This document shows, in pieces, positions 32,600 through 44,700 of a DNA stretch of 64,000 bases. Location: contig CM059575.1 of the NCBI GenBank assembly GCA_030386875.1, positions 54,342,859 through 54,406,858 on the forward strand, in the 5' to 3' direction. The stretch comes from Morinoia aosen. Its lineage: Eukaryota; Arthropoda; Malacostraca; Amphipoda; Talitridae. The notes under the pieces were generated by a model. It saw nothing but the letters and a program-made list of their open reading frames with translations. It was not told the origin of the DNA and did not search any database. The translations under genes and the position numbers were made by a program. Each line of letters starts with the position of its first letter. The first letter of the stretch is position 1.

Positions 32600-33036
32600 C
32601 ACGATGGATGAACGTTAATAGCAGAAGAGATTATTATATAATAATACAGTGGACAATAACTGAAAAACAGTTCGTGAAACATGACGCTTGTGCGAACGTT
32701 CGATTCAGAGAATATCAAGCAGCATAGCGTCGAACGAGATTTTGCAAAAATATGTCTTTCTGATCTCTGAAATGCTAGAAAATAGATTTATTTTAATAAA
32801 TCACATCCATAAAAACTTTCCACAGTAGTTATTAAACACAAAAATCAGAACACGCGAGATAACATACCTAAAATACTTCAATTTAGCCACTTCAAGTTCA
32901 CCGTATTGAGGTTCGCGCGCTTACTAAGAGACGCCAAGCGAATAGATGCCAAAGGCTACAGATTATTATTGCTAAATTTCTTGATAATATTAAAATGGAT
33001 CACATATTAAAAATTCGTTAGAGAGTTCATGTAAAG
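32600..33036. other. Putative upstream region of the transposase gene
   Basis: Non-coding and AT-rich. On the minus strand this precedes the transposase ATG. It contains 'ttattatataataatac' at about 32,628, a possible TATA-like sequence, but no convincing initiator was identified. Confidence 0.3.
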
Positions 33037-33530
33037 AACATTTCTCTTTCCATATTGTACAAATGACCCTAACGGTTTTCTAAGAACTACAGAAATTTAT
33101 CGATAAGCCTCTCCGACTCGCGCGCCTCCAAAAAACTTAAGTTGACCCGCCTTCAACTTATGAAAAAATGCACCCATCGATTTCAAATTACTCTCAGATG
33201 AAAGAGTGAGACATTCTCTTTTCCATATTGTACACACGACCCTAACGCTTTTCTGGGAACTACAGAAATTCATCGATAAGCCTCTCCGGCTCGCGCGCCG
33301 TCGAAAAACTCAAGTTGACCCGCTTTTAACTTTGGAAAGAGAGCATCATCGACTTCAAATTACTTTCAAATGAAAGAATGAAACATTCTCTCTCTCTCCA
33401 TATTGTACACACGACCCTAACGGTTTTCTGGGAACTACAATAATTTATCATTAAGCCTCTCCGACTCGTGCGCCGTCAAAAAACTCAATTTGACCCGCTG
33501 TTAACTTTTGAAAGGATGCACCCATCGAGT
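33037..33530. repeat. Three tandem copies of an approximately 173-bp repeat
   Basis: Copies start near 33,037, 33,212 and 33,383 with 'ccatattgtaca' and continue through 'gaccctaacg', 'cgataagcctctccg' and 'ttgacccgc'. Only the last part of the third copy is degraded. Located upstream of the transposase gene inside the CACTA-like element. Confidence 0.85.
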
Positions 33531-33664
33531 GTGTTATTGGGGCGAGTGTATTATTGGGGCGAGTGTGTTATTGGGGCGAGTGTGTTATTAGAGCGAGTGT
33601 GTTATTGGGGCAAGTGTGTTATTGAGGCAAGTGTGTTATTGGGGCGAGTGTTATTAGAGCGAGT
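33531..33664. repeat. 17-bp minisatellite, about eight copies
   Basis: Unit GTGTTATTGGGGCGAGT with variants (agagcg, ggggcaag). It abuts the 173-bp repeats. Confidence 0.9.
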
Positions 33665-33712
33665 GAATATATACAAAACTTGTAATCTTCTTGGTCCTCA
33701 TGATTATGTGTA

Positions 33713-33830
<118 letters not shown>

Positions 33831-33839
33831 CAAACGATT

Positions 33840-34338
33840 CATATATTATTTCCTGGCATCAATAATTGCGAAGTTTTATGTCATGTACATGTAAACTGTC
33901 AATAGTGTTTTCACCCCACGATGAAAATGCATCGTCCAAGAAATTGTGTTATCTCTTATAATTATCATTACATGTATTATCAAATGTAGATTAAGCAAGA
34001 TTAGGAGTACATTGCCCTCAATCATTTCTTTTCGACTAGTGACATGGGTATTACAAGACTCATGAGTATGGATCATCTAAGTGTATTAACTTTAAGATAC
34101 TTAAAAACCAATGATTGTAATATTGTACAATCTCTATTGGAAATAAAAAGTTTTTTCTTCCTTTTTTCTTTTCTTCCAAGGTCTCTAATAAAAATATTTA
34201 TAATCCGCCTTAGGGATTTTTTTGGGACAAGGTTGTGAAATCAGTGCAATAGTGCAATTTTTTCCCAATACTGAAACAATTGATCGGTCCCAAGGTCCCA
34301 AACTGACAATAAAAAACCAAAATTGTCCCAAGAGAAGC
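33840..34338. other. Right subterminal region of the CACTA-like element
   Basis: Non-coding. The last 130 bp hold repeated 'ggtccca', 'gtcccaa' and 'ttgggac' words, mirroring the left subterminal region (25,820-25,925), and end in the terminal repeat TTGCTGCCTGGG. Confidence 0.6.
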
Positions 34339-34350
34339 TTGCTGCCTGGG

Positions 34351-37239
34351 AAGTTGCTTCCTATTAAGTTTTAAAAATTCTGTATGTTGCATCCAGTGTT
34401 CAAATAGAGAATTGATTATCAAATAAAATGAACCGAATAAGCATCTAAACATAAGCATTAGGAGATTGGAATGGATCGCGTATAGAAGGCCGTTATTATG
34501 TTTCGTGTTATCTAAAATGAGTCTTTTACGTGTATATGTACCCATGATGTTCATTGAAGAAATTCCACTCCACCTTTATTAACTAATGTTGATGATATTG
34601 CATTAGAGGGAATTGGTGTTTCATCTCCAACTCCAAATAGCGTCGTTATGTTTCAACATTGAATTCCATCATTTTTTTACAGATTCGTTTTTAAACACAA
34701 TACTAAGTCTAGTGATATATTACGTTCCATTCGTACACCGCCACCACACAACATCATTATGGTCTAAAAATATGTTCCAATAACATGCTGTTCATTCTTG
34801 TTCTTTTCGCATGCTGTTCTTTTTTCGCATCGTTATTAAGCTTAATTACTATGTTCTACAATCATGCACCGTGAATATGATTAATCATTGCAACATACGG
34901 ATGTTCCATCTCTATTTCTTCAATATATTTTATACGCGTATTAGATATTGTTCCATCGATATATTCCATGATCTTCACTCGTCTCACATGCGACCCACTA
35001 GGCAACAATTGAAAGACAATTTTTTTGAGCTGGTTGCTTCAAAAATTTAATATTTTAGTTTACGATCCAATACATTGTCAGCATCATCCATCAAAGGAAG
35101 TTGGGAACTCGAAGTGAACAATCACGGAGCAGAAACCTAAATATACAAATAAATGAACTATCTCACGCGCAAGCAGTAGCAAATTATTGATGAAATAATG
35201 CAGTTAACGGGTCAAGGAATTGAGCTCAGAAAAAAATTGTCTGTTTTTGGAAAGAACAGATAATCTAAAATGATACAAATGTTAAATAATTTGGAATTTT
35301 ACACACAACAATTGCTGGTAAAACAAAATCTTTGAATTTTAATAGAAAGACTGAAATTGAATCGTTAATAACGAACAAATAGTTCCCTGAAGTGCGTATG
35401 AACAGATATTTTGTATGAAGGACTTCAGTGCGACCGGTGACCCGTTAACGATTCATTATTCTTTACTGTTAAAAACCCCGGCTTGGGCTCACAATCAAAT
35501 TCAAGAATTATGCTGTGTAATAATGTTCCATTATCTTATACTGTCGCCACGGATGAGTCCAGTCATTCAGATTAACGTGCGATCAGGCTTCAGTTCCATC
35601 CATGCTCGGCACGTGCGGTATTTGCGCCACACTTCACGCTCTCCGGATGTGATGGAGAAGACGGGTAGCGAAGGCTAGAAAGGAAACTCCTCTCTTTACT
35701 GCGCTTGCCTATCACTCAGCCATCGTGAACTGGAGTTACAAAGCTGTAAAGCATATCTAAAAGCTGATTGTTATAAAGGACCGACTAATTAAGAAATTTG
35801 TAAAATGACGCTTCAGTTCAAATACCACGGACCTCTCCTGTAAGATTTTAACACTCGCAGGAAGTAAAAACATTCTAATTTATATGCACGTTTAGTTGAA
35901 CGTTTTTAAAATAGGCGCAAGGGCCCAATACATATATTTTATTAGGCTATTATGGGAGGTATTCTTTTAAATATTTTCAATAGTTTTACTTCATTGATTA
36001 ACGCAAAGACAGATAGTTAAGTAGAAATTCAGCCCTAATTCAAAAGTGGCACACTGACATGGGTGCACGAAAGGAATTTTTAAAATACAGTTCACGCAGC
36101 AGCCGCTGCCGCAGCCGTTGGAAGCAGAGTTAGTGTTAATGCTGTTAAGGAGCGGCCGGGATTGATCGACATTCCCCTTGGAAAGAATCGAGTGAAAAGG
36201 GAAGCTTATGAATGAATGGCTAGAACAATGGCTGCATATGGTAAGAATTCAATAATTAATATCTGCCAGAGGCTGCTTCGACCGCTCTCAAGTAAAAATG
36301 TCAATTGCCGTGTCTTTTTCCAGTACTATTAAAAAAATTATATCTCCACCACGCCTCCATCCAGCTCCAGAACCGCGTCAAACAAATGAGAGCGCGAAAG
36401 GGAGGCATGGCTCCGCCTCAAATAGCAATACGAGGATCATGTGGGAAGAATAATTTTCCCCACCTCAAACTCGCTGAGCGTCAAACACGAATTGTAAGCG
36501 CAAAGTGAGAAATGTTCACACACCCCTAAATATTTTGTACAGCTAAATCTACAAATTCCATAAAATTTCTTCCCTCATATCATCATTGGAAACTATTTGA
36601 AATACCACCTACATTTGACAAGTTTGCCACGCGTAAATCACGCATTGAAAAAACATGCGTAACATTCGGCATTAAAAAGGAATACACAAGAAAAAGTCGT
36701 GCACTGTTCTTTCGTCAAGTCCCAAACCTCTTTTTTCCAAGCAAATGTGAAACATGTCCGTCGACTTCATATTTGGCTTGACGGAGCTCACGTCCTGTAC
36801 TGAATGTTGGTGATGTTTTGCATTGATCGGAAATGAATCGAATTATTACAAAAATAGGAAGTTTTCTGAAATTTCTGCCATAATCACATGCTCAAAACGA
36901 TTACAGGTTTGATGAGAAAATCCCTAATTGCTTGTAGAATTAAACATCGTTCACTGACGACAAAAATATAGTTCTTAGTCAAATGACATATTTAATGTCA
37001 AACAATGATGTGAAGTAGATGTCAGTTAAAAAAGGAAAATTTAAGAAAATAATTCTATTCTAATGCGATTTTAACCTTAATCAGATTTTGTGCTTAATCT
37101 CAAATAATGAGTTAAGTAAAGTTTAGAAACGAAAACATTTGCATCAGGAAAGTTAACCAGTTTTTTATTTCTATTCCATGGTAGGCTAAACTAAGCATTT
37201 TCACGAGCAGAACCATCAAGGCCAGTCCGTATTTTGAAT
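34351..37239. repeat. Half-unit A2, left part (non-coding)
   Basis: Collinear with 4,200-7,830. It has the ATG/CAT tract at about 34,610-34,990, the 'tgctcggcac' block at about 35,600 and the 'gcgagcgtcaaacacga'-type block near 36,470. No gene is supportable. Confidence 0.7.
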
Positions 37240-38620
37240 CATCATTTCTCAACATTTCATTGTCATGTTGCACCACCATGTTCCCACATTTTACTCCATC
37301 GTCATCTTGTGTCATCATGTTTCAACATCTTACTTCATCGTCATGTTGTACCGTTAATTTCTGCATTTTATTCCATCGTCATTTGCATCATTTTGCTTTA
37401 ACATGTTTTTCCGTTATCATGTTCCACAATTTTACTCTATCATCATGTTGCATTGTGAAGTTCCAACTTTATAATAAATCATCATGTTTATTCAGTATAT
37501 TTTAATATTTTGTGCCATCATCATGTTGCATCACAATGTTCAAACAACATATTGACCCATACCATGTTGCAACATGTTACTCCATTATCGTGTTGCGTTA
37601 TCATGTTTCAAAGATTTATTTCATCATCATGATGAAGTACCATATATCAACATTTTGTACCATCATCCTGTTGCGTCATCATGTTCAAGTACTTTGTTTC
37701 ATAATCATGTCGCATAACCATGTTCCAATAACATACTGTACCAAATCGTATTTCATCACCATTTCTTGGCATTTTATTTCATCGTCATGTTGTGCCTTCA
37801 TAATTCGACATTTTATTTCATCGTCATGTTGTGCCTTCATAATTCGACATTTTATTTCATCGTCATGTTGTGCCTTCATAATTCGACATTTTATTTCATC
37901 GTCATGTTGTGCCTTCATAATTCGACATTTTATTTCATCGTCATGTTGTGCCTTCATAATTCGACATTTTATTTCATCGTCATGTTGTGCCTTCATAATT
38001 CGACATTTTATTTCATCGTCATGTTGTGCCTTCATAATTCGACATTTTATTTCATCGTCATGTTGTGTCTTCATAATTCGACATTTTATTTCATCGTCAT
38101 GTTGTGCCTTCATAATTCGACATTTTACTTCATCGTCATGTTGTGTCTTCATAATTCGACATTTTATTTCATCGTCATGTTGTGTCTTCATAATTCGACA
38201 TTTTATTCCATCGTCATGTTGTGCCTTCATAATTCGACATTTTATTTCATCGTCATGTTGTGCCTTCATAATTCGACATTTTATTTCATCGTCATGTTGT
38301 GCCTTCATAATTCGACATTTCATTTCATCGTCATGTTGTGCCTTCATAATTTGACATTTTATTTCATCGTCATGTTGTGTCTTCATAATTCGACATTTTA
38401 TTTCATCGTCATGTTGTGCCTTCATAATTCGACATTTTATTTCATCATGTTGTGGAACAAATTTCCTTATTTTATCACATCATCATGTTGGATCATCGTT
38501 CCAGCATTCAATTCCACTGTTATGCTGCATTGTTATGTTCCAGAGTTGAATCCTAACATCATGTTCAAACATTTATCTCTTCATCAAGTTCCGTTATGTT
38601 CTATCACTATTCTGATCTGA
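37240..38620. repeat. ATG/CAT-rich tract with a 17-copy 39-bp minisatellite
   Basis: Counterpart of 7,840-8,560. Between about 37,765 and 38,445 a 39-bp unit (core 'catcgtcatgttgtgccttc') is repeated about 17 times with few differences. In unit 1 only one or two units are visible near 8,370. Because 39 is divisible by three, both strands stay open and appear to encode 13-residue repeats (MKAQHDDEIKCRI on the minus strand). There is no other sign of a gene. Confidence 0.92.
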
Positions 38621-38689
38621 ACATCGAACATCACAACCCCCACTATAGAAATTCTCAGGAACGAAATTTTCAAGCCCCATCCAGTTTTG

Positions 38690-39680
38690 AAGACCATGCC
38701 CAATCTGACAAATAAAGGCACACGTGACCAGTCTTCTGTTTACTGGAGCCTCAGCACAGCCGGGTGTGTGGCGGGGTACCCATGCTACGTAGGTGTTGAA
38801 ATTTATCAACACTTCATCGTTTTCACTAAAAAAGCCCACTGATTTTGATGTTCTTATTCAAAGCAAATGCTTCGTTTTCCTATGAAATTCAGCTTAGTAT
38901 TATACTAATTCATCTTGTAATAATATAGGTCACCGACCTTCACTTTTCTGCAGTTAAACATCCTACACAAAGTGGAATCCTGCTCCTCAGTCATGACGAG
39001 CTGTCACAAGACGGGAGTGGTACGACGGTTGTGGCTTAGCACTCGCCTGGGCTACAAGTAGTGGTTTCGAGTACTTGCTTCGTTTTTCCTTGTGAAATGA
39101 GAAATATGGCGTTGTTTTCTTTATGAAATAGTATTACCTTATTTTCTTTGTGAAGTAAGAAAGATTGCAAGTTTTTCCTCACACACGATTTCATGTAAGT
39201 AAAATTTATAATTCGATCATGTCGAGTTATAATGAGTGTTCATTATACGTTCACCATATTCTCACGTTCACATTACTCAATTTTTTACCGTTAGAAGTGT
39301 TTCAGTAGCTCTGAGACACTTTCTGTTCTTAAGATCGTTTACATTGAATCCACTTTTATTTGTTTTGTCATTAAAAACTTCACCTGAATAATAGTGAGGT
39401 AAAACTCGTACGCATGGTAAATTCATGCTAAGATGTTTCTAAATCACCTTTATTGCGGGGCTTTGTGCTCTGTGGGTGTTTCCGGTGCACTCAAAAAAAC
39501 TCAGTTACTAGGCGGTTGAGACAGCAAGAAAAAATTTTTTTAACGTTATCATACAAATGAGTCAGAGTTATGATGAGGAGAAACCATTGAAATCTCGGGG
39601 GGCAAAAATCCATTCATACACAGATTTTGGGTCCACTTTTTGCCGGACCAAAATGAGGGACTATTTGTTTAACGGAATGT
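38690..39680. other. Conserved islands and non-coding DNA of A2
   Basis: Counterpart of 8,640-9,627. The islands lie at about 38,705-38,790 and 38,980-39,075. Confidence 0.5.
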
Positions 39681-39838
39681 TTAACGCTCGTGCTGTGCGG
39701 ACATGGATATGAAATAAACTATTTTTCTTTTTTTTCTTTTCTTTCGAAACGTCGGCAATGGAGCGAGCGTGTCTAAGGCCTGGCTATGACGTTGGGCCTA
39801 TCTACGCGAGATGATGCTGCCGGTCGCAGCTGATTTGG
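39680..39838. repeat. GC-rich module, copy 3 of 4, split by a short insertion
   Basis: The module is interrupted at 39,691-39,744 by about 54 bp that contain GAAATAAAC followed by a T/C-rich tail. Unit 1 reads straight through (gctcgaaacg). The insert looks like the extreme 3' end of a 5'-truncated retroelement. Confidence 0.75.
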
Positions 39839-39842
39839 GAGG

Positions 39843-39907
39843 TATATGAGCAGGGAGGGATCAGCCGGATGTTCATTCTGTCTGTGTGGCTCGAAACAGT
39901 CGGTTCT
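39843..39907 (+). promoter_or_regulatory. Decayed core promoter of the second RING gene copy
   Basis: The TATA position reads TATATGAG (39843-39850) instead of TATATAAG. The initiator TCATTC (+1 at about 39,875) and the GGTTC DPE match at +28 are unchanged. Confidence 0.55.
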
Positions 39908-40099
39908 CCGAAGTGAAAATTCTTGCGTCGCTTGAAATACATTGTGACTTAACTGCAAAACAGTGTTCCCAAAGTGAAACTCAATAGTCCTAAGAAAAGG
40001 ATGTGCTAAAGTCAGCTCCTGATTATATTTGACGCTCTATCTCGAAGGTTCTGTGCCTCAGCTCCCACGCCAAGTCTAAAGAAAATTAAAAATTACAAA

Positions 40100-40911
40100 A
40101 TGGAGCAGGCCCGCAAGTTTCTACGTACTTTGCTGCACTCTTGCGCGGACATGGAGATCACTGATCTTCAGGAGCAGTGGCTGAGCAACGTCACCCCAGC
40201 GGCAGCGCAGAACCTGTCTCTCGAAAAGAGCGTGTGCATCATGCTGGTCAGGCGCATTATCGAGAACGTGATAGAGGAGCCTTCAATTCAAGTAATTCAT
40301 AATCTCCATAAAGCGTGGAAGTTCATCATCTCGACCGCCAACCTAAACAACAAAAGAACCATCAGTTCCACAGTAGACGCTGCCTCCCTGAAGTTGATTA
40401 TAACAACGACGGTTGCAGCTGTGGGCGCCATCGATAGCGAGGAATTTTGTCGCAACGCTGACCAACAACTGCTGTTGGCGATTGGGGACCTCATACGTGA
40501 CCTGAACTGTGGACTTCGCTCCCCACAGCACATGGCGGCCCATCGCGATAGAAGCGGTGCCATTGCCGCAAGGAGGGCTGCCCGGCAAGTGATGGCATCA
40601 TTCGAAGAAACTGTGGTGGAGGAACTGATGGACAATATACATCCTGAAGAGATGCTGGACCGGGTCAGATTAGAGCCCGAATGCCCAGTGTGCATGACGG
40701 CCCACCGCTCAACACAGAAGAGGACTACGCGGTGCTCAGCGGCTGCACCCACGCTCTGTGTGTTGCGTGTGCACGAACTTGGTTTAGACGCAATACGTTT
40801 TGCCCTCTCTGCCGCGCACAGGGCATCTTCTTCAAAAAGTCCACCCTTCAAAATATGAAAGAGGAAGACGACTTTGAAAACTTGGAACAAGACACAATCA
40901 GCAGACAATAA
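40100..40911 (+). pseudogene. RING finger gene, second copy, frameshifted within the RING
   Basis: Closely similar to the first copy from MEQARKF onward and starting at the corresponding ATG (40100). Relative to copy 1, 'gacggcaccgctc' has become 'gacggcccaccgctc' near 40,697-40,703, a two-base insertion just after the first Cys pair (CPVCMTA). The frame then runs to a stop at 40,858 and loses all other zinc ligands. The original frame resumes unbroken after the insertion to 40,911 and still encodes the rest of the RING. The upstream helical region is preserved with scattered substitutions. It is either a recent pseudogene or a truncated RING-less product of 252 residues that could act as a competitor. 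I favour pseudogene. Confidence 0.82.
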
Positions 40912-43034
40912 TCAGGTGAGTTTGAAATACTTGTTTTGTAATCATTTGATGCCACTTCAAATTTTGCCTACTCATTCAGTCTTCATTGTGGTGGGGAATG
41001 TTCTTATGTTAAGATTGTTTTTAAAGTAATAATTACAACTTATTAAATACTTTGTCCTGCAGTATTAGTCAGTGGTTTTTAGCTTTTTCTGTTTTATTTC
41101 GTGGTTAAAATTCACTTTAAATGGGGATGAGTAATTCAAACCTAACTTATACTAATATTTGGCGCATACAAACAAAGCTTTAATTAATTCGTTGACGTTT
41201 TGTAGAAACTACAAAGTTCCTCTCGGATTCATGAGTAATATAACTGATGTCCATCAAAAGGAGTGTCAGCGCAGCTCTGTTGGCAGAACTCTGACATCGT
41301 GCACAGCCGTTGGAAACTAAGTCATGTATTTTTTCATTTGTGTCTCGTCGACAAAATTTTACTAATTCATTGTAAAAATTCAGAGAACATGTGTTAGCTC
41401 ACATCCTGATTTGTCATAGTATTCAGTCAAAATCACTGATGCGAGAATCATACTTGATCTTCATAAAATTTCGTTTTTAGACATCACGATCAGTCGATGC
41501 TTTTGGTGATCAAATGTTAGATATGAAGATCTTGATTATCTTTCTTTAATAATGTTTGCGTCAAGTATTTTAGGCCTTCTGTTACATTATTTACTTTAAA
41601 AATATATTATCCTCTTCTTCAGAATGTTATGTGGATAAAGACATTCCTTACAGTTAAATACACAGCGTACTGTAGAAGTTTTTCATTTTGTTTTTGTTCA
41701 CAAATCACGAAGTTTAGCAGATCCTCAACAAAAACTTCGATATGACGCTATACTTTAAGGAAATCAATTTCATAATTTTTGACGTTGATGCGAGTACGTT
41801 GTTGCGTATTCAATAATCAAAAACTTTCTAACAAAACTGTTTCTTTCCTTGTTCCCAGTTCTGCATTCTGAATGACACATCCAGTGCCTTTTACCAGCCC
41901 CATCAGCTGTGGACTGACGCTCTTCGTGGACCCATCCAATGTCATCAACCGGGCCAATCAATTACGACAGGATGTTCTCTATGGGACTCGACACTGCAGT
42001 CCACGAATATAATGTTTTTTGAGAGCTTAGTTCAGTGTCTTTCGCCTTACTTTAAGATTCAAGAAACTAGAATATTACTGACATTGCTAGTCACTGTTTT
42101 TTGTACAGTTTGTATTCTATTAGAATAACTTCAAAATATACACAAGCATGACATGTTGTTTAATTTCCATGATTGTTGTACCGAGTTTGAACGATCACTC
42201 GCTAGAAGTGTTAGGAAGAACGAGTATAGTCGAGAAATCTTTCGGAAATCTCGAGTGATTTATTGAAAATGAATTACATGAAAGATTTCTGATACGAGAC
42301 TGAAAATCCCCGCATAAATTCACCAAATTTGAATTAATTAAAGGATTTAAGCTGGTAGGACGAGGGATTCGCTGCACAGCTCTAGCCGTCCACCGAGGAA
42401 ATGCTAAAGTCACTTTAAAACCAGGCCGGATGGCACCCAACAGGTCACAGGGTAACATTGTGATTAAGAAACGCTTTAATAGGGTCTACAAAGTACACTG
42501 CGAGACAGACATGAACGAGACAGCAGGCAGAGCCCTGGTCTCCACCGGACCTCCATCAGCGGCACCGCAGCTCCGAGATCCACCGCAAGTGTCCGTATAG
42601 TTCAAAGCCTCACTTCATCTCCACGCCTACCTCGCGATAAATGTTTAGGAATTCAACTTCCTAGTCTCACTTTACAATCGTATTCTACCAAAATGATGAT
42701 AACAAAATAATGGGCAGATTTTAAGGCCGAAGATGGAAGCAGAAGAATACGAATGAAAATACTGCCATCCGAATCATAAGGTTGCGCCTTGTATTTAGTG
42801 TCACCACGTAAATACTGCAAAAGAAAGATAATACGTTCTAAAATGCTATAGAAAAAATACTTGCGAGCAAAAATCTACACTGATTTAAAAGAAAATTCAA
42901 ATGACAGTCAATGTGTGGTGAAGTGTGGGCGGTGGTCTGATGTCATGATATCAGATGGGAAGGTCTTCTGATGTCTTGAAATTAGAGTGGAGGAGGTTTT
43001 TTTAATATCAGTAGAAGAAGAATCATCGCGTATT
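40912..43034. other. 3' region of the second RING copy and non-coding DNA
   Basis: The donor (GT at 40916-40917) and acceptor (exon from 41859) of the predicted 3'UTR intron are both retained. The rest matches 12.0-12.9 kb with small indels and has no gene. Confidence 0.5.
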
Positions 43035-43300
43035 GTGGTCACCGTTTCCGAGTGGTTAAGATCGGGCACTTCACGGGAAGGTCGGCAGTTTGAATCCCGG
43101 CAGTGCCGCCTGGTTATTCGCCCTGTTGGGATAAGGGAGAACTCACTCATAATTCCCCACTCTACCCAGGTGTCGGAAGTGAGTTCTGTCTTTACCGGGG
43201 GTAATCGTCATTGAGTCCAGGTGTTAGTTAAATGGCGTTTGAAAAATCAATGTACAAGATGAAATGTATCAGCCGTGATCGGAATAAAATATCCTCTGTG
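43035..43300 (+). mobile_element. tRNA-derived SINE, head type 1, copy in A2
   Basis: Collinear with 12,916-13,182. The A-box has changed (gtttccgagtgg), the B-box GTTTGAATCCC is better preserved than in unit 1, and the body and AATAAAA end are intact. Confidence 0.75.
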
Positions 43301-44426
43301 AGCAAGGAAAAAATTATGTTTTTACACTTGCATGAGCAATGTTTGAATATTTTGATATTATCAACGTGCAAAAAGTTTAAACATTCATGATTTCTGCAGT
43401 GAATTCATCTGAGCAGTTCAATGAAAATTGTTAATCAACAAACACAAGTATATCGAAACGATCTGTGAGAACGTATGTAAATCACTTATTTTTATATTTA
43501 ATAAATCTAATTCGTAGTTGTCGTCTATATCATAAGTTTGAACAAGGCGCTAACGGGCCCGTTGCAAGACTCCTTGATTTCATAAAAAAATTGCGTTTAG
43601 CAATAGTCTCTGTAATTCAATTCTGTTTCGGTGTACACCAAACACTATCTTATCAGAACGTGATTTGTTCTGAAATTAATTAAAACCAATGATGATTCCT
43701 AGCTTGAACAATTAGGCCCAAAATTGCATGTTCTCTAACATATGCAGACTAGTGTGCAAGGCCCCCCAAGAATGACTAGATTCAATACTTCTGCTGAACA
43801 AACTTTCAAGGTGTATATGACCAACAAATAAATCCATCCGAACAGTACCCGTGATAAAAAAAAACATTATTTTACTTGCACACGGGTGAAACCCGTATCA
43901 CAGATACGGTCATTATGGCTATCTTTATGAGCATGACAGAGAAATGGAAGAAGCGGACTCAGTTCAAATAAACCATGGGTATTGTTAGGTAGTAGCAGGA
44001 ACCATGAAAATTCCTCGGACCCGTTGAAATTTCCTAGGTGAACCCGTGTAAAAATTCTGTCAATATTACCTTACCCATGCGATATGATCATATCCTAATG
44101 TAACCAAACCTATCCTAAACGAACACATCCTGAAACAATGCAAATATATCGACGCATGTATAGGCCCTTTTTCAACGTTACACTGAGGAATTCGGTATCC
44201 ATGATACTGCAAACTCAGACGTTTTATGTTTCTTAAGAAGCGGACACCAAACAGATATATAAATAAACACACAACGGGTATTATTAGGTTAGATCATATT
44301 TTATATACTTTTATACTCGGAAATGCTGGACTGGAAAAAATGTTTATTATGAAATAAGGAAATTGCTCCTACACAAAATGCTAGTAATCATTTATTTTTT
44401 ATGAAAAGTCAACCTCAAACAAACAA
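43301..44426. other. Non-coding DNA spanning the empty LINE site
   Basis: Collinear with 13.18-14.26 and 17.17-17.22 kb. Around 44,365-44,400 it reads through continuously where unit 1 carries the LINE, so it is the empty site. Confidence 0.6.
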
Positions 44427-44700
44427 TGGCATTTACGGATGTTTTATTTCCAATTTCAAGTCTGACACATATCACCTTGTTCATTGGATTTTCAAATGCC
44501 TTAAAACTAACACCAGGACGCCATGACGCTTACCCCCGGTCAAGACCGGTACCCATTTCAGACACCTGGGTAGAGTGGGGTATTGTGCTTGGAATTTTTC
44601 CCCTATACCCAACAGAGAAAATCGCCATCCAGCGCCGGGATTCGAACCCTCGTTGCCCGCACAGGGGCAGGCCCTGAAACCACACGGCTATGACCGAAAC
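44427..44700 (-). mobile_element. tRNA-derived SINE, head type 2, copy in B2
   Basis: Collinear with 17,219-17,490: head 'gtcatagccgtgtggtttca', B-box GGGTTCGAATCCC and the shared body. Confidence 0.75.

Noticed and set aside
37685..38620. Long repetitive proteins on both strands over the 39-bp array
   Set aside because: Open frames follow automatically from a stop-free unit divisible by three. There is no other sign of a gene.
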